DNA from: JAPYTU01 sp036166735
GTDB lineage: Bacteria; Bacteroidota; Bacteroidia; Cytophagales; MED-G16
Reading direction: 5' to 3'
Length of the DNA: 21,819 nucleotides
Assembly: GCA_036166735.1 (NCBI GenBank)
Contig: JAYZHG010000008.1
Span: 1 to 21,819 of the forward strand
In this document: positions 16,272 to 21,819 of the stretch, piece by piece
Layout: every line of letters begins with the position of its first letter
How positions within the stretch are numbered: the first letter of the stretch is position 1
Made by a program: the position numbers and the translations under genes
Notes under the pieces: model-generated
The model's input: only the letters and a program-made list of their open reading frames with translations
Told to the model about the DNA's origin: nothing
Database searches by the model: none

Positions 16272-16997
16272 TTATTCGTTATGAGATTTGTTTAATTCAT
16301 TTTGTAAAACATTATAGCATTTATTTTTGAACTTCTCTAAATCTCTTTTTGTATATCCTTTTGGAGAAATTGGTGTTTGACAAACTATCTCACAAGGACT
16401 CCACGAAATAAAAAATGAACCTTTCATTATTTGATGTGCATCCAGTAAAGAAACAGGAAGAATTGGGATTTGTTTTTCAATAGCCATTATAAAAGCCCCG
16501 TCTTTAAAAGGAGCTAATTGAGGAATTTTTTTTGTTTTAATTCCCCCCTCAGGAAAAATTCCCATACTATATCCTTCATCTATAGATTTAAATGATTTTA
16601 AATATGTTTGTTTTTTACTTTCCTTATCTTCTCGATCAACCATAATATGAAGATTTTTAAAAATATAGCCTAAAAGAGGAATATTATTAACAGCAATCTT
16701 ACCAATAAATTTAAATGGAATATTTAATGCAGCAAGAGCTGGTATATCTATAAATGAAAAGTGATTAGAAATTATCACATATTGATTTTTTAAATTTACA
16801 CCCTTTTCCAGTTTAATTTTTACAGGAATAAAAATAGCAGCAAAGAAAAATCTAGCTAAAACATGATGCAACCAATATGCGGTTTTTTCGAATTTTTTAA
16901 ACCAAATTCCAAGAATAAAAGGAATAGAAAATATTGCAAAAAGAGATGAAAAAACTATAAGTCCATAAATAGAATATATAAGAGTAAAAATTTTCAT
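16272..16997 (-). CDS. 1-acyl-sn-glycerol-3-phosphate acyltransferase (PlsC/LPLAT family)
   Basis: A membrane-bound acyltransferase of glycerolipid synthesis, expected to acylate lysophosphatidic acid to phosphatidic acid. Block I HX4D is NHFSFID (His79, Asp84), block III is FPEGG (148-152), and IPILPVSLLDAHQIMKG carries the block IV-type IPxxPVS. A hydrophobic helix pair at about 5-32 and 46-58 anchors the enzyme to the inner membrane. At 241 aa it has normal length. Bacteroidota often have several paralogues, so acyl acceptors other than lyso-PA (for example in aminolipid synthesis) are possible. It begins 3 nt after the MATE stop codon and is surely co-transcribed with that gene. Confidence 0.9.
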   Translation of the reverse strand: MKIFTLIYSIYGLIVFSSLFAIFSIPFILGIWFKKFEKTAYWLHHVLARFFFAAIFIPVKIKLEKGVNLKNQYVIISNHFSFIDIPALAALNIPFKFIGKIAVNNIPLLGYIFKNLHIMVDREDKESKKQTYLKSFKSIDEGYSMGIFPEGGIKTKKIPQLAPFKDGAFIMAIEKQIPILPVSLLDAHQIMKGSFFISWSPCEIVCQTPISPKGYTKRDLEKFKNKCYNVLQNELNKSHNE

Positions 16998-17000
16998 AAA

Positions 17001-18320
17001 TTAATTTTTAATCATCGTAAGATAATTAAACCGTATGACAAGAAAAATAGCTGAAAGAGTTAATCCAACAAATAAACCTATCCATATTCCTACAGGACCT
17101 AAGTTTAAAATTATTCCAAGAAAATAAGATAATGGAATAGCAAATATCCAATAAGAAATAAACGTAACAAGAGTAGGGATTTTAGTATCTCTTATGCCTC
17201 TTAAAACACCTAATCCAACAGCTTGTATGCCATCAGGAATTTGAAATAGTCCAGCAATAATAAGTAAAATGGAAGCTATTTCAATTACAGCTAAATCACT
17301 AACATATAACTGAGGTAATAAATTTCTAAAAAGAATAAAAATTAAACCAAAAATAGTCATTAAAATTAAGGCTAAATAAAAATTAGAATGTCCTGATTTT
17401 CTAAGCTCTACAATATCACTTTTACCATAATAATAACCCAAAGAAATCATTGCTGCAGAACTTATTCCTGAAGCAATCATATATGTAATACTTGCTAAGT
17501 TTAAAGCAATCTGATGCGCAGCTAAAGCATTTGCTCCAATTGAACCAATCATAATTGTTGCCACACTAAAAGCGCCTACTTCAAAAATGTACTGCAATCC
17601 AGAAGGAAAACCTATATTGAATATTTTTTTAAAAGAGCTTATATTAAATAATAAATTAACACTCACAATGTATTTACTAAATCTCTTACTCATTAAACAA
17701 TAGAAAAAAATTAAAATAAACATTAATACTCTACTTATTAATGTAGCATATGCTGCACCAATGATTTCTAAACGAGGAAAACCAAACATTCCAAAAATTA
17801 AAATGAAGTTTAATATTATGTTAATAACATTTGAAAAAATTGATATATACATTGCTGGTTTGGTAAAACCCAAACCTTCAATAAATTGTTTAAATGTTTG
17901 AAATAAAATTAAAGGAATTAATGATATACAAATTAAATCTAAATAAGGAAAAGTATAGTTAAGTACTTCATTATCCTGCCCCAGATACAAAAGATAATTT
18001 TTTAAATTAATCACCAATAAAATCAAAAAGATTGTAAAAATCATATTCATTATTATTCCATGAAAAAAAATTCTAGATATATACTTTTGATTATTATTTG
18101 CCGATGAAATTAATGGTGTAATACCATAAGAAAGACCAATACAAAACAGTAAAATAAATCCAAATAATGAATTGGATAACGAAACAGCAGCTAATTGAGT
18201 AACTCCTATTTTACCTACCATTATACTATCAACTACACCTACAGTTATATGTCCTAACTGACTAAGCATTATTGGAAATGAAAGAAATAAATTTTTTTTA
18301 ATATGAGAGCCTATTTTCAT
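17001..18320 (-). CDS. MATE family efflux transporter
   Basis: An inner-membrane cation-coupled exporter of the multidrug and toxin extrusion (NorM-like) family, 439 aa with about 12 membrane helices in two related halves. Repeat-type motifs are FPIMLSQLGHITVGVVDSIMVG near the N-terminus and FEVGAFSVATIMIGSIGANALAAHQIAL at the start of the second half, both with the usual MxG pattern. Substrates cannot be predicted. The ATG at 18320 lies 7 nt after a perfect TATATTTG box, so the mRNA is predicted to be nearly leaderless. plsC follows after 3 nt. Confidence 0.93.
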   Translation of the reverse strand: MKIGSHIKKNLFLSFPIMLSQLGHITVGVVDSIMVGKIGVTQLAAVSLSNSLFGFILLFCIGLSYGITPLISSANNNQKYISRIFFHGIIMNMIFTIFLILLVINLKNYLLYLGQDNEVLNYTFPYLDLICISLIPLILFQTFKQFIEGLGFTKPAMYISIFSNVINIILNFILIFGMFGFPRLEIIGAAYATLISRVLMFILIFFYCLMSKRFSKYIVSVNLLFNISSFKKIFNIGFPSGLQYIFEVGAFSVATIMIGSIGANALAAHQIALNLASITYMIASGISSAAMISLGYYYGKSDIVELRKSGHSNFYLALILMTIFGLIFILFRNLLPQLYVSDLAVIEIASILLIIAGLFQIPDGIQAVGLGVLRGIRDTKIPTLVTFISYWIFAIPLSYFLGIILNLGPVGIWIGLFVGLTLSAIFLVIRFNYLTMIKN

Positions 18321-18327
18321 CAGATTG

Positions 18328-18335
18328 CAAATATA
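18328..18335 (-). promoter_or_regulatory. -7 element of the MATE-plsC operon
   Basis: On the minus strand TATATTTG is a full match to the Bacteroidota -7 consensus. Only seven bases separate it from the MATE ATG, so initiation would fall within a few bases of the start codon. The upstream side is the terminator hairpin of the preceding gene, and no TTTG is seen at -33. Confidence 0.6.
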
Positions 18336-18336
18336 A

Positions 18337-18362
18337 AAAAAGCCCGAGAAATCGGGCTTTTT
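18337..18362 (-). terminator. Rho-independent terminator of the Spy-like gene
   Basis: An 11-bp perfect stem (18337-18347 with 18352-18362) contains the GC core GCCCGA/TCGGGC and a 4-nt loop. On the minus strand it is followed by a run of T merging into TTTATATTTG. It lies 85 nt downstream of the stop of the secreted protein gene (18448), which it should terminate. It is the only strong hairpin terminator in the window. Confidence 0.88.
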
Positions 18363-18447
18363 GAAATGAATCGTTGTTAAAATTCACCTAAACTAATATG
18401 ATTGTAAAACACTAACCATAACTTGATTCAATTAAACTAAACTATTA

Positions 18448-18918
18448 CTAATTTCTCTTTCCAATCATTTTTTTTCTTTTCGACAATCTCTCAAATATTG
18501 CTATTTGATCTTTACTTAAAATCGATTTTATATCATTATCTTTTTTAAATGTCATCTTTTTTATATCAGCTTCAATTTTCGAAATTTCATCAAATAAGTT
18601 ATCTATCTTTGCTTGATTAAAATTGTCATTCATTTTTTCAAGTTCTAATTCTAAATGTTTCTTTTTTAAAGAATTTTTGAAATTATTGAAAAATTCACGA
18701 TATTTTTTTTGAATTTTCTGAAACTCATTTCTTTGATTTTCATTTAATCGTAACATTTCCATAGGATTTATTTTAACGTCTTTATTATCCATTCTTTTCT
18801 TCAATATTTCCATTCTTTCTCTTCTACCATCGTCCATTTTTTTTCTATCCTGTGAAAATATATTCTGAGAAAAAAAAGAAAACACAATTAGGAGAGTTAA
18901 TACGATTGATTTTTTCAT
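18448..18918 (-). CDS. Secreted Spy/CpxP-like helical protein with LTxxQ-type motifs
   Basis: A 156-aa protein with a clear signal peptide (MKKSIVLTLLIVFSFFSQNIFSQ, cleavage probable around residues 22-24), so it is probably periplasmic. The mature part is almost entirely charged helix. Two degenerate LTxxQ motifs, LNENQ (58-62) and LSKDQ (134-138, followed by IAIFERL), are spaced as in the Spy/CpxP/periplasmic metal-sensor superfamily. Members act as ATP-independent chaperones or stress sensors. Chaperone function here is inferred, and the sequence is very lysine-rich. It has its own -7 box and terminator, so it is monocistronic. No sigma factor or two-component gene is adjacent. Confidence 0.75.
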   Translation of the reverse strand: MKKSIVLTLLIVFSFFSQNIFSQDRKKMDDGRRERMEILKKRMDNKDVKINPMEMLRLNENQRNEFQKIQKKYREFFNNFKNSLKKKHLELELEKMNDNFNQAKIDNLFDEISKIEADIKKMTFKKDNDIKSILSKDQIAIFERLSKRKKMIGKRN

Positions 18919-18970
18919 TTTATTAATTTTGAGTTACTTTATCTATTACAATATATTAGACGACAAGATT

Positions 18971-18978
18971 CAAAAATA
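18971..18978 (-). promoter_or_regulatory. -7 element of the Spy-like gene
   Basis: On the minus strand TATTTTTG matches TAnnTTTG and lies 52 nt before the ATG, giving a leader of about 47 nt. No -33 TTTG is visible at usual spacing. Confidence 0.45.
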
Positions 18979-19011
18979 ATTGTTCTATTAAATGATATTA
19001 ATTATTAAAAA

Positions 19012-19587
19012 ATGTTAAAATCTTTTTATCAAGAAAAAATTTATGAAGCAGGATGTGATGAAGTAGGTCGTGGATGTTTAGCAGGTCCAGTAATTGCTGC
19101 TGCAGTTATTCTACCAAAGAATTATAAAAACAATAACATAAAAGATTCAAAAAAAATTAGTATAAAAAAAAGAAAACTATTAGAAATAGAAATTAAAAAT
19201 AATGCTATCGATTGGTCAATTGGAATTGTCAATAATAAAAAAATAGATAAAATAAATGTATTAAATGCATCAATTTTAGCAATGCACAATGCAATAAAAA
19301 AATTAAAAATAAAACCTAATTACTTAATTATAGATGGTAATAAATTCAAACCCTACAAAAAAATTAAACATACTTGTATAATTCAAGGTGATAATAAATA
19401 TCTAAGTATTGCTTCTGCATCAATAATTGCAAAAAACTATAGAGATAATTTTATGTGTAATAAAGCAAAAAAATTTGGAATCTATTCTTGGGAAACTAAC
19501 TTTGGTTATCCAACTAAAAAACATAAAGAAGCTATAAAAAAATTTGGAATATCAAGCTACCACAGGAAATCATTTAAACTATCTTAA
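19012..19587 (+). CDS. rnhB: Ribonuclease HII
   Basis: RNase HII cuts the RNA strand of RNA-DNA hybrids and starts removal of single ribonucleotides from DNA. Its four acidic catalytic residues are visible: Asp16 and Glu17 in AGCDEVGRGCLAGPV, Asp108 in YLIIDGNKF, and Asp145 in SIASASIIAKNYRDNFM. KDSKKIS and GDNKYLSIASAS are also conserved. At 191 aa the length is normal for Bacteroidota. The ATG at 19012 is supported by the short, family-like N-terminus. gcvT follows 34 nt downstream with its own predicted promoter. Confidence 0.95.
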   Translation: MLKSFYQEKIYEAGCDEVGRGCLAGPVIAAAVILPKNYKNNNIKDSKKISIKKRKLLEIEIKNNAIDWSIGIVNNKKIDKINVLNASILAMHNAIKKLKIKPNYLIIDGNKFKPYKKIKHTCIIQGDNKYLSIASASIIAKNYRDNFMCNKAKKFGIYSWETNFGYPTKKHKEAIKKFGISSYHRKSFKLS

Positions 19588-19607
19588 TAATAAAATTCAT
19601 TAAGCAT

Positions 19608-19615
19608 TATATTTG
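19608..19615 (+). promoter_or_regulatory. -7 element of gcvT
   Basis: TATATTTG is a full TAnnTTTG match just 6 nt before the gcvT ATG at 19622. Initiation should therefore occur at, or one to three bases before, the start codon. The last three bases form an in-frame TTG that a gene finder could take for the start codon. No -33 TTTG is visible. Confidence 0.6.
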
Positions 19616-19621
19616 AAAAAT

Positions 19622-20704
19622 ATGAATTATAAAAAATTACAAAACGAAAAATATCATATATCTGCTGGTGCCAAAATGGTCCCTTTTGCCGGTTATAATA
19701 TGCCCATATGGTATACATCTATCGCTGATGAACATAACTGTGTTAGAAATAACGTAGGAATTTTTGACGTTTCTCATATGGGAGAATTTATTGTGAGTGG
19801 TATTGAATCAATTAAATTCCTACAAAAAGTAACATCTAATAATATAGAAAAATTAAAAGTTGGAAATGCACAATATTCTAGTCTTACCAATGAAAATGGT
19901 GGAATAATTGATGATTTAATTGTCTATTGTCTAAGTATTAATAAATATATGCTCGTTATTAATGCATCCAACATGAAAAAAGATCTTGATTGGCTAGAAA
20001 AACAAAATTCATATAAAATTAAAATAGAAAATATATCAAGCAACATTTCTTTACTGGCAGTACAAGGACCGAATGCAAGTTCACTTCTAAATACAATTTC
20101 TAACACAGATTTATCAACTATAAAATCTTATAATTTTATAGTTGATAAAATTTCAGACATAAAAAATATTATTATCTCTGCTACAGGATATACAGGTGCT
20201 GGTGGATTCGAACTTTATGTAAGTAATAAAAACGCAACAAAATTATGGAATAAAATAATTCAAGTTGGCAAAAAATATAATCTTCAACCAATAGGTTTAG
20301 GTGCTCGAGATACTTTAAGATTAGAGATGGGATACTGTCTCCATGGAAGTGATATTAATGATCAAATAAATCCAATAGAAGCTGGATTAGACTGGATATG
20401 TAAAAAAAATATAGATTATATTGGTAAAAATGCCATTGATTCGGACAGAGAAAATAATCCCTCAAAAAAATTAATTGGATTTACATTAACAGAGAAAGGG
20501 ATACCAAGATCAGGATATAAAATATTTAACTCTAACGGAAATGAAATTGGAACTGTTACAAGTGGATCTATATCTCCTTCAACAGCCAAAGCTATTGGTC
20601 TAGGTTTTATCAAATTCAATAAAATAGATTACAAAAAATCTATTTTTGTTAAAATAAGAAATAAAAAAATAAAAGGAAAATTATCAAAAACTCCATTTAT
20701 ATGA
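19622..20704 (+). CDS. gcvT: Glycine cleavage system aminomethyltransferase (T protein)
   Basis: GcvT moves the methylene carbon of the aminomethyl-lipoyl H protein to tetrahydrofolate, releasing ammonia and forming 5,10-methylene-THF. The 360-aa protein shows AGAKMVPFAGYNMPIWY (15-31), GIFDVSHMGEF (46-56), ENGGIIDDLIVY (91-102) with the catalytic aspartate, and SATGYTGAGGFELYV. It also shows LGARDTLRLEMGYCLHG and the C-terminal GTVTSGSISPST segment. I use ATG 19622 rather than the in-frame TTG at 19613, which lies within the promoter box. Its stop overlaps the comB start (ATGA, 20701-20704), so the two are translationally coupled. Other cleavage-system genes (gcvP, gcvH, lpd) are not in the window. 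Confidence 0.96.
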   Translation: MNYKKLQNEKYHISAGAKMVPFAGYNMPIWYTSIADEHNCVRNNVGIFDVSHMGEFIVSGIESIKFLQKVTSNNIEKLKVGNAQYSSLTNENGGIIDDLIVYCLSINKYMLVINASNMKKDLDWLEKQNSYKIKIENISSNISLLAVQGPNASSLLNTISNTDLSTIKSYNFIVDKISDIKNIIISATGYTGAGGFELYVSNKNATKLWNKIIQVGKKYNLQPIGLGARDTLRLEMGYCLHGSDINDQINPIEAGLDWICKKNIDYIGKNAIDSDRENNPSKKLIGFTLTEKGIPRSGYKIFNSNGNEIGTVTSGSISPSTAKAIGLGFIKFNKIDYKKSIFVKIRNKKIKGKLSKTPFI

Positions 20705-21402
20705 AAACTATTGAAGTGTGTTTCACTCCTAATAACATTTTAAATTATAAATTATCAAATAAAATAATAGTAGTAATAGATATATTAAGAGCTACAAGTA
20801 CTATCGTGACACTTTTTTCAAAAAGAGCTACATCAATAACACCAATTGAGACATTAGATGAATGTAAAGAATATAAAAATAAAGGATACATAATTATGGC
20901 CGAGAGAATGGGGAAAAAAGTTAAAGGATTTGACTTTGGTAATTCTCCTTCTAAAATTTTAGAAAAAAAATTTAAAAATAAAAAAATTGCAATTGCTACC
21001 AGTAATGGAACTAAAACTATATTAAAAACCAGAAAATCAAAAATAACTTTAATTGGTTCTTTCTTAAATCTAAAATCAATAGCAAATTATTTAGATCAAC
21101 AAAATGATGATATTCTTCTCTTATGTTCCGGATGGCAAGGATCTATTAATTTGGAAGATACTTTATGTGCTGGAGCTATTATTTCATCTATCTCTAATTA
21201 TACTTCCGAATCAGATTCAACTATAATAGCTAAAAATTTATATGAATCTAATAAAGATGATATTTTTAATATCATGAAAAAATCTTCTCACGCAAAAAGA
21301 CTATCAAGTAATGATAATTTAATAGATATTAAATTCTGCTCTCAAATTGATAAATATGACTTAATACCATATTTAGATAATGATAAATTAAAATTATTGT
21401 AA
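20701..21402 (+). CDS. comB: 2-phosphosulfolactate phosphatase family protein (ComB-like)
   Basis: ComB hydrolyses 2-phosphosulfolactate to sulfolactate; in archaea this is a step of coenzyme M synthesis. Family motifs are VVIDILRATSTI (24-35), AERMG (67-71), GFDFGNSP (76-83), ATSNGT (99-104), CSGWQGSINLEDTLCAGA (142-159) and DIKFCSQIDKYDLIP near the end. The 233-aa length is typical, so it is intact. Bacteroidota are not known to make coenzyme M, so the true substrate here is uncertain; sulfolactate metabolism or a different phosphate ester are both possible. It overlaps gcvT by four bases. No sulfolactate synthase or dehydrogenase is nearby. Confidence 0.88.
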   Translation: MKTIEVCFTPNNILNYKLSNKIIVVIDILRATSTIVTLFSKRATSITPIETLDECKEYKNKGYIIMAERMGKKVKGFDFGNSPSKILEKKFKNKKIAIATSNGTKTILKTRKSKITLIGSFLNLKSIANYLDQQNDDILLLCSGWQGSINLEDTLCAGAIISSISNYTSESDSTIIAKNLYESNKDDIFNIMKKSSHAKRLSSNDNLIDIKFCSQIDKYDLIPYLDNDKLKLL

Positions 21403-21418
21403 TTTTTTTGGAGTTTAT

Positions 21419-21447
21419 AACTATTTTAACGTAAAATATTAATAGTT
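21419..21447. repeat. Inverted repeat before the antiporter gene
   Basis: AACTATT (21419-21425) is complementary to AATAGTT (21441-21447). An overlapping ATTTTA-ACG-TAAAAT hairpin (21423-21437) lies inside. There is no T-run after it on +, so it is a poor terminator for comB. An operator or leader element for the antiporter gene 16 nt downstream is possible. Confidence 0.35.
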
Positions 21448-21463
21448 AAAAGTATTTTTATAA

Positions 21464-21819
21464 ATGGAAGAAGTTAGTCAAACATTTTCGCTTATTGAAA
21501 ACAAAAAATTTGATGTTCTCGAATTAAGTACAATTCTTCTAATTCTTGCATCACTATTCTCTATTATCAATTTAAGAATACTAAAACTTCCTATGACCAT
21601 AGGACTTATGATACTATCCATAGCATTATCTATAAGTGTATTATTAATTGGAAATTTTTTTCAACCTCTGCTAATTCTAGCATTTACTATTACAACAAGT
21701 TTTGATTTTAACTTTGTTCTATTGAATGTTATGCTACCATTTTTTTTATTTGCTGGAGCTATTTCAATTAATGTTCATCAATTAAGAAAAGACAAAATCA
21801 CCATTTTATTACTCGCATC
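21464..21819 (+). CDS. Cation:proton antiporter, CPA1/NhaP type (N-terminal part)
   Basis: The reading frame is open from ATG 21464 to the window end, giving 118 codons plus two bases of a gene that continues outside. The translation begins MEEVSQTFSLIENKKFDVLEL and has hydrophobic helices at about 18-36, 43-62, 66-78 and 84-100. It includes LRILKLPMTIGLMILSI and NVMLPFFLFAGAISINVHQLR, which match the first transmembrane region of CPA1 Na+/H+ antiporters (the LPF-LLFAGA-type segment after TM2). Full members have 10-13 helices and export sodium in exchange for protons. The conserved ND/DD ion-binding residues lie beyond the window edge. It is separated from comB by 61 nt. Confidence 0.8.
   Translation, partial: MEEVSQTFSLIENKKFDVLELSTILLILASLFSIINLRILKLPMTIGLMILSIALSISVLLIGNFFQPLLILAFTITTSFDFNFVLLNVMLPFFLFAGAISINVHQLRKDKITILLLA

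Noticed and set aside
19613..19621. TTG start adding three residues to GcvT
   Set aside because: The TTG is the end of a perfect -7 promoter box, and an ATG follows 6 nt later with normal family spacing.
19588..19621. Glycine riboswitch upstream of gcvT
   Set aside because: Only 34 nt separate rnhB from gcvT, far too short for a glycine aptamer.

Overview
The window is about 70% AT by eye, densely packed and read with the standard code. Several things point to a streamlined, probably aquatic member of the Bacteroidota. The starts lack Shine-Dalgarno sequences. Several genes have an upstream TAnnTTTG box, the Bacteroidota sigma-A -7 element. The RecA carries NQLR in its core, and the short acidic DUF2795 protein and the pheT / coiled-coil / zapA gene order also fit that phylum. 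Order and family cannot be fixed from this sequence. I see no tRNA, rRNA, CRISPR array, insertion sequence, phage gene or plasmid gene.

Layout. Positions 1-8366 are mostly housekeeping genes. recA (+) converges on a MacB/FtsX-type ABC permease (-). That permease diverges from queA-ispD (+), which converges with a small DUF2795 gene (-). Then come rpsT, a DUF1684 protein, pheT, a small coiled-coil protein and zapA, all on +. Positions 8367-16218 (-) hold a complete histidine-utilisation cluster, in transcription order hutH, hutU, hutI, fused ftcD, and an AGCS-type sodium/amino acid symporter. Directly upstream on the same strand lie plsC, a MATE exporter and a secreted Spy/CpxP-like protein. 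That last gene is separated from the MATE gene by the only strong hairpin terminator in the window. Positions 19012-21819 (+) hold rnhB, gcvT, a comB-like phosphatase and the first 118 codons of a CPA1-type cation/proton antiporter cut off by the window end.

How the genes work together. The hut cluster takes histidine through urocanate, imidazolonepropionate and formiminoglutamate. The bifunctional FtcD then gives glutamate, ammonia and 5,10-methenyl-THF, so histidine supplies both nitrogen and one-carbon units. GcvT also feeds the folate one-carbon pool but belongs to a separate transcription unit. The symporter at the end of the cluster is the likely uptake partner, though its substrate is inferred only from position.

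The most interesting signals are regulatory. Two face-to-face -7 boxes sit inside one long inverted repeat between the permease and queA. TATATTTG boxes lie so close to the gcvT and MATE start codons that their mRNAs should be leaderless. Three convergent gene pairs have stop codons that overlap, abut or lie 6 nt apart, with no room for a terminator. I found no convincing wholly new system. The less understood proteins are the AGCS symporter with a roughly 100-residue insert, the coiled-coil partner next to ZapA, the bacterial ComB, DUF1684, DUF2795 and the Spy-like protein.
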